Shown one piece after another: positions 17,506 through 24,487 of a DNA stretch of 43,687 nucleotides. The DNA lies in the NCBI RefSeq assembly GCF_003259315.1, contig NZ_QLLT01000043.1, positions 1 to 43,687 on the forward strand, read 5' to 3'. The stretch's first letter is position 1. Each line of letters opens with the position of its first letter. The translations under genes and the position numbers were made by a program. The stretch is from Kitasatospora sp. SolWspMP-SS2h. GTDB taxonomy: Bacteria; Actinomycetota; Actinomycetes; Streptomycetales; Streptomycetaceae. The notes under the pieces were generated by a model, which did not search any database, was not told the DNA's origin, and saw nothing but the letters and a program-made list of their open reading frames with translations.

Positions 17506-18279
17506 GTGACGACGTTCTTCGGCGTGGACATCGGCGGCTCGGGCATCAAGGGCGCGCCGGTCGACCTGGACAAGGGCGTGCTCGCCCAGGAGCGGCACAA
17601 GGTGCTCACCCCGCACCCGTCCGGCCCGGACGAGGTGATCGGCGCGGTCTGCGAGGTGGTCCGGCACTTCGACCACCGGGGGCCGGTCGGCCTGACCTTC
17701 CCCGGCGTGGTCGTCGACGGGCGCACCATGACCGCGGCCAACGTCGACAAGGGCTGGATCGGCCTGGACGCGGCCCACCGGTTCAGCGAGGCGCTCGGCC
17801 TGCCCGCCACCGTCGTCAACGACGCCGACGCGGCCGGGATCGCCGAGGTCACCCACGGCGCCGGACGCGGCCGCAAGGGCGTCGTCCTGCTGCTCACCTT
17901 CGGCACCGGCATCGGCAGCGCCCTGTTCTCCGACGGCGTGCTCGTCCCCAACACCGAACTCGGCCACCTCGAACTGCGCGGCAAGGACGCCGAACGGCGC
18001 GCCTCCTCCGCCGCCAAGGAGCGCCACGACCTCAGCTGGTCCGAGTGGGCCGGGCGGGTCGACGAGTACCTCGACCTGGTCGAGATGCTGTTCTCCCCGC
18101 AGCTGGTCGTCATCGGCGGCGGCGTCAGCCGCAAGCACGAGAAGTTCCTGCCGCTGCTCAAGGACCGCCGCGCCGAGGTCGTCCCGGCCGAACTGCGCAA
18201 CGACGCGGGCATCGTCGGCGCGGCCATGGCGGCGAGCCTGCGGCCCACCGTGCCCGCGCCCGAACCCCCGGTCGGCTGA
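17506..18279 (+). CDS. ppgK: Polyphosphate glucokinase PpgK, 257 aa
   Basis: ROK-family kinase phosphorylating glucose with inorganic polyphosphate (or ATP). The N-terminal phosphate loop is GVDIGGSGIKGAPVD (residues 6-20). VNDADAAGIAEVTHGAGRG contains the catalytic Asp. LLTFGTGIGSALFSDG is the second phosphate-binding motif. LGHLEL and SEWAGRVDEYLDLVEMLFSP are PpgK-specific. The GTG at 17506 is chosen from the family N-terminus and the GGGAGGCGAGGGCA upstream. It lies 152 bp after ispH, a combination common in actinomycetes. Confidence 0.94.
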   Translation: MTTFFGVDIGGSGIKGAPVDLDKGVLAQERHKVLTPHPSGPDEVIGAVCEVVRHFDHRGPVGLTFPGVVVDGRTMTAANVDKGWIGLDAAHRFSEALGLPATVVNDADAAGIAEVTHGAGRGRKGVVLLLTFGTGIGSALFSDGVLVPNTELGHLELRGKDAERRASSAAKERHDLSWSEWAGRVDEYLDLVEMLFSPQLVVIGGGVSRKHEKFLPLLKDRRAEVVPAELRNDAGIVGAAMAASLRPTVPAPEPPVG

Positions 18280-18285
18280 CCAGGG

Positions 18286-18309
18286 GCCGGGCCGGTCGGG
18301 CGGCCCGGC
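18286..18309. terminator. Hairpin between convergent ppgK and DUF6542 genes
   Basis: GCCGGGCC (18286-18293) pairs with GGCCCGGC (18302-18309) across an 8-nt loop, in the 40-bp gap between two convergent stops. It is short but placed as a shared terminator. Confidence 0.5.
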
Positions 18310-18319
18310 GGGCTCGGCC

Positions 18320-18925
18320 TCAGCGGGCCCGGTGCCGCCGGCGCTGGGCCACGTGACGCGCGGTGACGATCGCGGCGGCCAGGGCGGTGCCGGCGAACAG
18401 CCAGCCCGCCCGCAGCGCCAGCCCGCCGGCCAGCGCCACCACCTCGCCGGTCACGCCCTGGGAGGGGCCCGGCTGCAGGAGCACCAGCGCCGCCGCGAAG
18501 GCGATCGGCCCGCAGATCGGCGCCGCCGGCAGGTCCGAGTACCGCACCCGCACGGCCAGCTGGAAGCACACCACCAGATAGCCGAGCCCGAACAGCACCC
18601 CGAGCCCGCCGAACAGCAGCCGGTCCACCCCCGCCGACACCAGCGTCCCGGCCACCGCCGCGACCCCGGTGCCCACCGCGGTCAGCCGGGCCGGCCGCCC
18701 GCTCCCGCCGCGCCGCCGCCGGGCCGCCAGCAGCCGCTGCGCCGCGCGCTGCACGACCGGCGGGCCGGTCCGGACGCCGGAGGCCGACCGCAGCCGCGAG
18801 TCGGGGGGGCCGCTCTGCCCCGGAACGGCGGCCTCGGCGGCGCCCCGACCGGGCGGTCGCCTTCTCGGCCCTGGCGGCTGGGTACGGGTGCTCTGCTCCA
18901 CCCGACCAACGTACGGTCCGATCAT
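18320..18925 (-). CDS. DUF6542-type membrane protein, 201 aa
   Basis: N-terminal half (about 1-80) is Pro/Arg/Gly-rich and likely disordered and cytoplasmic. The C-terminal part has four hydrophobic segments: LTAVGTGVAAVAGTLVSAGV, GGLGVLFGLGYLVVCFQLAV, ICGPIAFAAALVLLQPG and AGWLFAGTALAAAIVTARHV. The motif RYSDLPAAPICGPIAFAAAL is the part I associate with DUF6542. Function is unknown. The ATG at 18925 is likely, with a GTG two codons upstream as an alternative. Its start is divergent from ychF. Confidence 0.78.
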   Translation of the reverse strand: MIGPYVGRVEQSTRTQPPGPRRRPPGRGAAEAAVPGQSGPPDSRLRSASGVRTGPPVVQRAAQRLLAARRRRGGSGRPARLTAVGTGVAAVAGTLVSAGVDRLLFGGLGVLFGLGYLVVCFQLAVRVRYSDLPAAPICGPIAFAAALVLLQPGPSQGVTGEVVALAGGLALRAGWLFAGTALAAAIVTARHVAQRRRHRAR

Positions 18926-19078
18926 CGACACCTTGTGTAATGGCCCCCCGGCAATTGTCCGTGTCCGGCCGGAGCGCCCCCACCGCGCTGCCGGAGGCCC
19001 CGCGCGCGCCCCGTAGACTGGGGGATCGGCCCGTACGGGCCACCACGACGCCCTCCAAGCCACGGGACACCACTCTCC

Positions 19079-20152
19079 ATGTCGCTCACGATCGGAATCG
19101 TCGGCCTGCCGAACGTCGGCAAGTCGACCCTGTTCAACGCCCTGACCAAGAACGACGTGCTGGCGGCCAACTACCCGTTCGCCACCATCGAGCCGAACGT
19201 CGGCGTCGTCGGTGTCCCCGACCCGCGCCTGGAGAAGCTCGCCGAGATCTTCGGTTCGCAGCGCGTCCTCCCCGCCACCGTCGACTTCGTCGACATCGCC
19301 GGCATCGTCCGCGGCGCCAGCGAGGGCGAGGGCCTGGGCAACAAGTTCCTCGCCAACATCCGCGAGGCCAACGCGATCTGCCAGGTGGTCCGGGCCTTCA
19401 CCGACCCCGACGTGGTCCACGTCGACGGCAAGGTCTCGCCCAAGGACGACATCGAGACCATCCACACCGAGCTGATCCTCGCCGACCTCCAGACCATCGA
19501 GAAGGCGCTGCCCCGGCTCCAGAAGGAAGCCCGCCTCAAGAAGGACACCGCCCCCGTCCTCGCCGCCGCCGAGGCCGCCCAGGCCGTCCTGGAGACCGGC
19601 AAGACCCTCTTCGAGGCCGGCTTCGACACCACCGCGATCCGCGACCTGCACCTGATGACCTCGAAGCCCTTCCTCTACGTCTTCAACGTCGACGAGGACG
19701 CCCTCTCCGACGAGGACTTCAAGAACGCCCAGCGCGCCCTGGTCGCCCCCGCCGAGGCCATCTTCCTCAACGCCAAGATCGAGTCCGAGCTCATCGAACT
19801 CGACGACGCCGAGGCCCTCGAACTCCTCCAGTCCATGGGCCAGGACGAGCCCGGCCTCGCCACCCTCGCCCGCGTCGGCTTCGCCACCCTCGGCCTGCAG
19901 ACCTACCTCACCGCCGGCCCCAAGGAGACCCGCGCCTGGACCATCCGGCAGGGCGCCACCGCCCCCGAGGCCGCCGGTGTCATCCACACCGACTTCCAGA
20001 AGGGCTTCATCAAGGCCGAGGTCACCTCCTTCGACGACCTCGTCGCCGCCGGCTCCCTCCCCGAGGCCCGCGCCAAGGGCAAGGCCCGCATCGAGGGCAA
20101 GGACTACGTCATGCAGGACGGCGACGTGGTGGAGTTCCGCTTCAACGTGTGA
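19079..20152 (+). CDS. ychF: Redox-regulated ATPase YchF (OLA1 family), 357 aa
   Basis: Translation-associated P-loop protein preferring ATP over GTP. G1 motif GLPNVGKST at 9-17, switch region YPFATIEPNVGVVGVPD, and G3 as VDIAGIVRGASEGEGLGNKF. In place of the NKxD GTP-specificity motif is FNVDEDALSD, as in ATP-using YchF. The C-terminal TGS-like domain ends GDVVEFRFNV, the usual terminus. ATG at 19079; a TAGACT -10-like hexamer at 19014-19019 may start transcription. The last 18 bases of the gene (20135-20152) are repeated almost exactly at 20977-20994, beyond a toxin-antitoxin cassette. Confidence 0.96.
   Translation: MSLTIGIVGLPNVGKSTLFNALTKNDVLAANYPFATIEPNVGVVGVPDPRLEKLAEIFGSQRVLPATVDFVDIAGIVRGASEGEGLGNKFLANIREANAICQVVRAFTDPDVVHVDGKVSPKDDIETIHTELILADLQTIEKALPRLQKEARLKKDTAPVLAAAEAAQAVLETGKTLFEAGFDTTAIRDLHLMTSKPFLYVFNVDEDALSDEDFKNAQRALVAPAEAIFLNAKIESELIELDDAEALELLQSMGQDEPGLATLARVGFATLGLQTYLTAGPKETRAWTIRQGATAPEAAGVIHTDFQKGFIKAEVTSFDDLVAAGSLPEARAKGKARIEGKDYVMQDGDVVEFRFNV
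20135..20152 (+). repeat. Left copy of the duplicated ychF 3' end (candidate attL)
   Basis: TTCCGCTTCAACGT (20135-20148), one base, then TGA. This is the functional end of ychF (FRFNV stop). Its 14-bp core is identical to 20977-20990; the single differing base is synonymous (GTG versus GTC, both Val). Confidence 0.75.
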
Positions 20153-20196
20153 TCAAACCGTTACTGCATGTCACAGATTTGACAAACGTGCAGGTC

Positions 20197-20232
20197 GGAG
20201 AGGGGTGGGCTCCATAGAGTCCACCCCTCTCC
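20197..20232. terminator. Terminator after ychF
   Basis: Arms 20197-20212 and 20217-20232 form a 16-bp stem with one G.U pair and loop CATA, followed by TCGTTTCC. It lies 44 bp after the ychF stop and insulates it from the toxin-antitoxin genes. Confidence 0.85.
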
Positions 20233-20240
20233 TCGTTTCC

Positions 20241-20262
20241 GTGCTGACTTGGTGCTGGCTTG
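20241..20262 (+). repeat. Two tandem 11-bp GTGCTG units, left side of cassette
   Basis: GTGCTGACTTG (20241-20251) is directly followed by GTGCTGGCTTG (20252-20262). The first unit recurs exactly at 20919-20929 on the other side of the toxin-antitoxin genes. Confidence 0.8.
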
Positions 20263-20311
20263 CGAGAGTCCGTACCGGCCATCGATCCGCCCGGAAGCTC
20301 TCGCTTGAGTG

Positions 20312-20327
20312 GTACGTTATCCGGTAC
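20312..20327. promoter_or_regulatory. Paired GTAC sites upstream of the antitoxin gene (candidate autoregulatory operator)
   Basis: GTAC occurs at 20312-20315 and 20324-20327, 12 bp apart, 23-38 bp before the antitoxin ATG. YefM-type antitoxins are known to bind short palindromes with a TGTACA-like core in their own promoter, so this is a reasonable operator. TACGTT (20313-20318) could be the -10. Confidence 0.4.
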
Positions 20328-20349
20328 TACTCGCCGAAGGGGTGCGCCC

Positions 20350-20631
20350 ATGTCCATCACCGCGAGCGAGGCTCGCAGGGATCTCTTCCCGTTGATCAAG
20401 AAGGTCAACGAGGATCATGACGCCATCGAGATCGTGTCCAAGCACGGAAATGCCGTGCTCGTCTCCGCCGAGGATTACGCCTCTTTGCGAGAGGGCTCCT
20501 ACCTCTTGCGTTCGCCGGCGAATGCGCGTCGCCTGCTGAAGGCGTACGACAATGCGTTGAACGGCATAGGGCTCTCCGAGCGCACGCTCATCGACCCCGA
20601 CTCGGCTGATGCCGGGCGGGGTGTCGAGTGA
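20350..20631 (+). CDS. yefM: Antitoxin, Phd/YefM family, 93 aa
   Basis: N-terminal Phd/YefM DNA-binding fold: MSITASEARRDLFPLIKKVN then IVSKHGNAVLVSAEDYASLR. The C-terminal segment (about 60-93), containing RRLLKAYDNALNG, would wrap and neutralise the toxin. ATG at 20350 follows GAAGGGG about 7 nt upstream. The stop overlaps the toxin start by 4 bp (GTGA), so the pair is translationally coupled. Codon use is visibly less GC-biased than in flanking genes (TTG Leu, GAT Asp, AAT Asn), supporting horizontal origin. Confidence 0.93.
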   Translation: MSITASEARRDLFPLIKKVNEDHDAIEIVSKHGNAVLVSAEDYASLREGSYLLRSPANARRLLKAYDNALNGIGLSERTLIDPDSADAGRGVE

Positions 20632-20882
20632 GGCTCGTCTTCGAAGAACAGGGCTGGGAGGACTACACGTCCTGGCTCAAGAACGATCGCAAGATGCTCG
20701 CTAGGATCAACAAGCTCATCGAGGACGTCCTGCGCGATCCGTTCACAGGGATCGGCAAGCCCGAGCCGCTGAAGTACCACCTGCCAGGGGCCTGGTCGCG
20801 GCGGATCGATGACGAGCAACGCCTCGTCTATCTGGTCGCTGACCGGGAAATCATCATCCTGGCGGCCCGCTACCACTACTGA
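20628..20882 (+). CDS. yoeB: Toxin, Txe/YoeB family mRNA interferase, 84 aa
   Basis: RelE-superfamily ribosome-dependent endoribonuclease. It is the same length as E. coli YoeB (84 aa), and the catalytic residues fall at the same numbers: Glu46 (KPEPLK), Arg65 (DEQRLVY), His83 and Tyr84 (ARYHY terminus). The toxin therefore looks active. It starts with GTG overlapping the antitoxin stop. It would be held inactive by YefM and released under stress, or would stabilise the DNA segment carrying it. Confidence 0.94.
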   Translation: MRLVFEEQGWEDYTSWLKNDRKMLARINKLIEDVLRDPFTGIGKPEPLKYHLPGAWSRRIDDEQRLVYLVADREIIILAARYHY

Positions 20883-20896
20883 TCCCCGGCCCTGGC

Positions 20897-20929
20897 GTGC
20901 TGTCACGGTGCTGATTTCGTGCTGACTTG
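20897..20929 (+). repeat. Three tandem 11-bp GTGCTG units, right side of cassette
   Basis: GTGCTGTCACG (20897-20907), GTGCTGATTTC (20908-20918) and GTGCTGACTTG (20919-20929) follow one another without gaps. All have the same orientation and period as the two left units at 20241-20262. Confidence 0.78.
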
Positions 20930-20976
20930 GGCCCTCGGAATGAACGTTTCCGCAGGTCAAAGCGGTGCGGTGGACG

Positions 20977-20994
20977 TTCCGCTTCAACGTCTGA
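20977..20994 (+). repeat. Right copy of the ychF 3' end (candidate attR)
   Basis: TTCCGCTTCAACGT-C-TGA. Read in the ychF frame it gives Phe-Arg-Phe-Asn-Val-stop, the same terminus as YchF. The preceding bases GCGGTGGACG also resemble ychF (GTGGTGGAG) with one indel. It has no coding role here. It is followed 18 bp later by a strong hairpin, as a real gene end would be. Confidence 0.75.
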
Positions 20995-21011
20995 CCGCAC
21001 CCGCGGCCGCG

Positions 21012-21043
21012 GCGGCTCCCCGGACACCGGTCCGGGGAGCCGC
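21012..21043. terminator. Terminator hairpin following the right ychF-end copy
   Basis: GCGGCTCCCCGGAC (21012-21025) and its perfect complement (21030-21043) with a 4-nt loop. No gene ends immediately upstream except the ychF-end remnant and, 130 bp away, the toxin. It is probably the original ychF terminator. Confidence 0.8.
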
Positions 21044-21227
21044 TCGTCGTGTCGGCCCCCGTAGCGGTGGCGGCACCGGGCGGGCAGGACCGCGTCGGCG
21101 GCGCGGGTGCCGGTCCGCTCGGGAACCCTCCGGTCCCGGGCCTGCCACCGCAGTCCCCCCGGCCCGGGGTCCCGGTGGCGGGAAACCCCGTGGTGCCGGG
21201 AGGCTCGGGCCGGTGAGGATGGTCGGC

Positions 21228-21905
21228 ATGCAGACCCGTTTCCTCGCCATCGGCGAGCTGACCGAGACCCCGGCCACCGCCGTCGTCATCGACGTGATGC
21301 GCGCCTTCACCACGGCGGCCTGGGCCTTCGCGCAGGGGGCCGAGCGGATCGTGCTCGCCGAATCGCTCGACGGGGCGCTGGAACTGAAGGCGCGTCACCC
21401 CGGGTGGATCGCCCTCAAGGACGGGCCGCCCGCGCCCGGCTTCGACGCCGTCAACTCGCCCGGCCGGATCCGCGACACCGACCTCACCGGCCGCACCGTC
21501 GTGCAGAAGACCACCGCCGGAACGGTCGGCGCGCTGGCCGTCCGCGGCGCCGAGCTGGTGCTGTGCGCGAGCTTCGTGGTCGCCGGAGCCACCGCCCGCG
21601 CCCTGCACGGCCGCCCCGACGTCACCTTCGTCGTCACCGGCGAGGACGGCCGCGCCGAGGAGGACCTCGCCTGCGCCCGGTACATCGCCCACCGCGCCAC
21701 CGGCGCCACCCCCGACCCCGCCCCCCACCTCCGCCGCGCCGCCGAGTCCACCGCTGCGGCCGAACTCGCCCAGGGCGTCCGGGAAGGCGTCCACCCGGAC
21801 GACGTGCGGCTCTGCCTGGAACTCGACCGCTTCGACTTCACGATGGCCGCCGCCCCGGAGGACGGGCTCATGGTGCTGCGCCCGTACGGGGAGGACGGGC
21901 GGTAG
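21228..21905 (+). CDS. ComB-like 2-phosphosulfolactate phosphatase family protein, 225 aa
   Basis: The family hydrolyses 2-phosphosulfolactate in coenzyme M synthesis in archaea; actinomycete members are common but their substrate is unclear. Visible family segments are ATAVVIDVMRAFTTAAWAFA near the N-terminus (residues about 17-36), DAVNSPGRIRDTDLTGRTVV, QKTTAGTVGAL and ASFVVAGATARAL. GEDGRAEEDLACARYI is also conserved. The ATG at 21228 has GTGAGG about 9 nt upstream; an in-frame ATG at 21219 abuts that sequence. It is convergent with the Uma2 gene, with only one base between the stops. Confidence 0.82.
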   Translation: MQTRFLAIGELTETPATAVVIDVMRAFTTAAWAFAQGAERIVLAESLDGALELKARHPGWIALKDGPPAPGFDAVNSPGRIRDTDLTGRTVVQKTTAGTVGALAVRGAELVLCASFVVAGATARALHGRPDVTFVVTGEDGRAEEDLACARYIAHRATGATPDPAPHLRRAAESTAAAELAQGVREGVHPDDVRLCLELDRFDFTMAAAPEDGLMVLRPYGEDGR

Positions 21906-21906
21906 T

Positions 21907-22482
21907 TCAGAGGTCGGCCACGAGCTGGTCGAGATCGAGGTCGATGTCGAACGGCACCGGGCGTCGGAGCGCGCCACGGAAGATTCCGGCCGGTGCGTAG
22001 CTCCCGGTCGCCCCGTCGAGTTCGTAGACGTGGGCGACGGGACGGCCGTCCTCGTCCTCGATGCGCCAGTAGTGGGGAATCCCGGCCTCCGCATACGTGC
22101 GGAGTTTGACGGTGCGGTCGCGGTGGGCGGATTCGGGGGAGACCACTTCGACGGCCAGGACGACGTCTTCGGGCGCGAGCCAGGTGCGGTCGGGGTCGAT
22201 CGGGGCGCCGGTCGCCAGCAGGTCCGGTTCGGGCCGGTTGCGGGAGTCGAGCCTGATGGTCATCTCCCGGCCGATCTTGACCCCCGGTGGGCACTGCCGC
22301 ATGAGGGTGACGGTGAGCATGGTGACGAGGTGGCCGTGCCACCACCGCTGCGGGGACGTCGGGAAGACGAGCGCTCCGTCGACCAGTTCCGTATGTCGCG
22401 GTGCCTCGGGCAGGCAGTCGAGGTCCTCCGCGAACCAGCCTTCCGCGCGCGGCGGGCGCATCCAGCCGGGCAGTGAGGTCAT
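21907..22482 (-). CDS. Uma2-family protein (PD-(D/E)XK nuclease fold, DUF820), 191 aa
   Basis: Restriction-endonuclease-like fold: ELVDGALVFPTSPQRWWHGH near the N-terminus, REMTIRLDSRNRPEPDLLAT with the catalytic Asp (PDLL), then VVLAVEVVSPESAHRDRTVK (E-x-V, SPxS, R/K) and YAEAGIPHYWRIEDED. All expected catalytic positions appear present. Such proteins are widespread in cyanobacteria and streptomycetes and their function is not settled. The ATG at 22482 is preceded by CTGGAGAC; a GTG at 22506 inside the TetR operator would add 8 residues. Divergent from the TetR gene. Confidence 0.85.
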   Translation of the reverse strand: MTSLPGWMRPPRAEGWFAEDLDCLPEAPRHTELVDGALVFPTSPQRWWHGHLVTMLTVTLMRQCPPGVKIGREMTIRLDSRNRPEPDLLATGAPIDPDRTWLAPEDVVLAVEVVSPESAHRDRTVKLRTYAEAGIPHYWRIEDEDGRPVAHVYELDGATGSYAPAGIFRGALRRPVPFDIDLDLDQLVADL

Positions 22483-22500
22483 GTCTCCAGAGTAGTCGGT

Positions 22501-22535
22501 AGACACTGTCTGCTCGCGGCTGGTAGACAGTGTCT
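22501..22535. promoter_or_regulatory. TetR operator: two inverted AGACACTGTCT half-sites
   Basis: AGACACTGTCT (22501-22511) and AGACAGTGTCT (22525-22535) are reverse complements, and each is itself a 5-1-5 palindrome. The right site is flush with the TetR ATG at 22536. The pair covers the space between the divergent Uma2 and TetR starts, so TetR binding would shut off the tetR-MFS operon and possibly the Uma2 gene. Confidence 0.8.
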
Positions 22536-23111
22536 ATGGAGAGCGGAGCGGAGCGTCCCCTGTGTGAGCGACTGGTGGACGCCGGGGTCGAACTGGTGCT
22601 GGCGGAGGGGTCGGGGGCGGTCGGGTTGCGGGAGATCGCGCGGCGGGCCGGGGTGTCGCACGGCGCGCCGCGGCGGTACTTCCCGACGCACCGGGCGTTG
22701 CTGTCGGCGGTGGCGCGGCGGGGGTTCGAGGAACTGGCGGGGCGGTTCGCGGGGGTGCGGGCGGGGGACGCGCGGGCGCGGGTGGCGGGGATGGCACGGG
22801 TGTACCTGGCGTACGCCGCCGAGCGGCGCGGGATGTTCGAGCTGATGTTCCGGCACGACCTGCTGGACGGGGAGGGGCGGCCCCCGTTGCGGGAGGCGAC
22901 GGTGCCGCTGTTCGGGGAGCTGGCGCGGCTGGTGGGGGAGTGCACGGGGGAGGCGGAGCGGGCACCGGTGGTGACGGCCGCGCTGTGGGCGAACCTGCAC
23001 GGGCTGGCGCAGTTGCAGGGCTGGGGGAGCACCGGGCTGATGCTGGGGGAGGGCCGCGAGGAGGAACTGCTGGAGGCGGTGCTGGCCGCGCACCTCGGCG
23101 GTCCGGCGTGA
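22536..23111 (+). CDS. TetR/AcrR-family transcriptional repressor, 191 aa
   Basis: N-terminal helix-turn-helix at about 30-55 (GLREIARRAGVSHGAPRRYF then PTHRALLSAVA), followed by an all-helical ligand-binding domain with the TetR_C-type segment RMARVYLAYAAERRGMFELM-like (residues about 88-108, reading GMARVYLAYAAE). It would repress its own operon and release on binding a drug-like ligand. The ATG at 22536 touches the operator; no ribosome-binding site is clear, so translation may be leaderless or start at the GTG at 22530. The stop overlaps the MFS gene start by 4 bp. Confidence 0.9.
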   Translation: MESGAERPLCERLVDAGVELVLAEGSGAVGLREIARRAGVSHGAPRRYFPTHRALLSAVARRGFEELAGRFAGVRAGDARARVAGMARVYLAYAAERRGMFELMFRHDLLDGEGRPPLREATVPLFGELARLVGECTGEAERAPVVTAALWANLHGLAQLQGWGSTGLMLGEGREEELLEAVLAAHLGGPA

Positions 23112-24475
23112 GCCGCCTCGCGCTGCCGGTGAGCGCCGGCGCGGCCATGCTGGTGGCCCTGGACGGCACGGTGCTGCTGATGGCGCAGCCCGGCATGCGG
23201 CGCGAACTCGGCTGCACGACCGCGCAGTTGCAGTGGACGAGCACCGGCTACCTGGTCGCCGTCGCCGCCCTGCTGGTGCTCGCGGGCCGACTCGGCGACC
23301 GGTACGGCCACCGCCGGACGCTGCTGGCGGGCGTGCTCGGCTTCGGCGCGTCCTCGGCCGGGATCGCGCTCGCGCCGACCGTCGGCTGGGTGGTCGGACT
23401 GCGGGTGGCGCAGGGCGTGTTCGGCGCGCTGCTGCAACCCGGGACGCTCGCGCTGCTGCGGCTGTGCTGCCCGCCGGAGCGGCTCGGCCGGGCGGTCGCC
23501 GTCCGGACCGGGGCGATCGCGGTGGCGGCGGGCGCGGGCCCGCTGCTCGGCGGGGCGCTGGTGGACGCGTCCGGCTGGCGCGCGGTGTTCTGGATCAACG
23601 TCCCGGTGGCCGCCCTGATCGCCGTCATGGCCTTCGCCCTGCGCCCCGAGCGGGAGTTCTCCGGGCGGGAGCGCCCCGACCAGGTGCCCTCCGGCGGTCG
23701 GCGGCTCGACCTGGCGGGCGCCGCCCTGCTCGCGGCCGCCCTGGCCGTGCTGGTGCACGCGCTCTCCCGCGTCCCGGAGCGCGGCTGGGGCGGGACGTCC
23801 GCCGAACTGGCGGGCGCGGCGGCCCTGTCGGCGGCGCTGGTGGCGCACGAGCGGCGGGCCGCGAGCCCGGTGGTGCCGCGTCCGGTGGTCCGGTCGCGGC
23901 CGGTGGCGGCGTCCCTCGTCCTGCTGCTGACCGCCTCGGCGGGGCTGTTCGGCACCCTGTTCAGCACCACCTTCCGGCTCCAGGACGCCCTGGGCGTGGG
24001 CCCGTTGGACACCGCACTGCGGATGCTGCCGCTGACCGCGCTGATGGTGCTGGGCGCCCCGGCGGCCGAGCGGGCGCTGCGCGCGCAGGGGCCCCGGCGG
24101 ACGGCGCTGGCGGGGGTGGCACTGCTGGTGGCGGGCATCGCGGGGCTGGCCGGCCCGGGCGGCGGGGGCGGGTCGGCCCCGGCCGCGGGGGCGGCGTCGG
24201 CGCTGCTGGGCGCGGGGTTCGCGGCGGTGATGGTGACGGCCACCGGCACCGTGGTCGGCGACGCCCCGGCGGGGTACGCGGGCGCGGTCGGCGGGCTGAA
24301 GCAGACCGCGATGAACATCGGTCCGACCCTGGGCGTCGCGACCGCCGCCGGCACCGGGACGCACGGCTCCCTGCCACTCCTGGCCGCCCTCGCCGCCGTC
24401 GGCCTGCTGCCCGCCGCCGCCCTGCCCGACACCCGACACGCACTGCGCCGCGGAGCCGCCGTCGACGGGGCGTGA
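23108..24475 (+). CDS. MFS drug:proton antiporter, EmrB/QacA-like (DHA2), 455 aa
   Basis: Membrane exporter with hydrophobic segments throughout. Motif A-like GRLGDRYGHRRTLL after TM2, motif C-like AGAGPLLGGALVDASGWRAV in TM5, and WINVPVAALIAV match the DHA2 family. The number of helices is probably 14 but slightly short (455 aa). Start GTG at 23108 overlaps the TetR stop, so the pair is translationally coupled. It would export a toxic compound sensed by the TetR protein. Confidence 0.9.
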   Translation: MSRLALPVSAGAAMLVALDGTVLLMAQPGMRRELGCTTAQLQWTSTGYLVAVAALLVLAGRLGDRYGHRRTLLAGVLGFGASSAGIALAPTVGWVVGLRVAQGVFGALLQPGTLALLRLCCPPERLGRAVAVRTGAIAVAAGAGPLLGGALVDASGWRAVFWINVPVAALIAVMAFALRPEREFSGRERPDQVPSGGRRLDLAGAALLAAALAVLVHALSRVPERGWGGTSAELAGAAALSAALVAHERRAASPVVPRPVVRSRPVAASLVLLLTASAGLFGTLFSTTFRLQDALGVGPLDTALRMLPLTALMVLGAPAAERALRAQGPRRTALAGVALLVAGIAGLAGPGGGGGSAPAAGAASALLGAGFAAVMVTATGTVVGDAPAGYAGAVGGLKQTAMNIGPTLGVATAAGTGTHGSLPLLAALAAVGLLPAAALPDTRHALRRGAAVDGA

Positions 24476-24487
24476 CACGCCGGGCCG

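Noticed and set aside
20260..20349. Longer antitoxin starting at 20260
   Set aside because: The extra 30 residues would cover the candidate operator and have no family match; the ATG at 20350 has a good ribosome-binding site and the typical MSITASEAR start.
20153..20994. Possibility that the toxin-antitoxin segment is a miniature transposon with terminal inverted repeats
   Set aside because: I looked for inverted termini at its ends and found only direct repeats (the ychF-end copies and 11-bp units).
20919..21905. 328-aa frame starting at 20919 as the ComB-like protein
   Set aside because: The first 100 residues translate the terminator and ychF-end remnant; family similarity starts near 21228.
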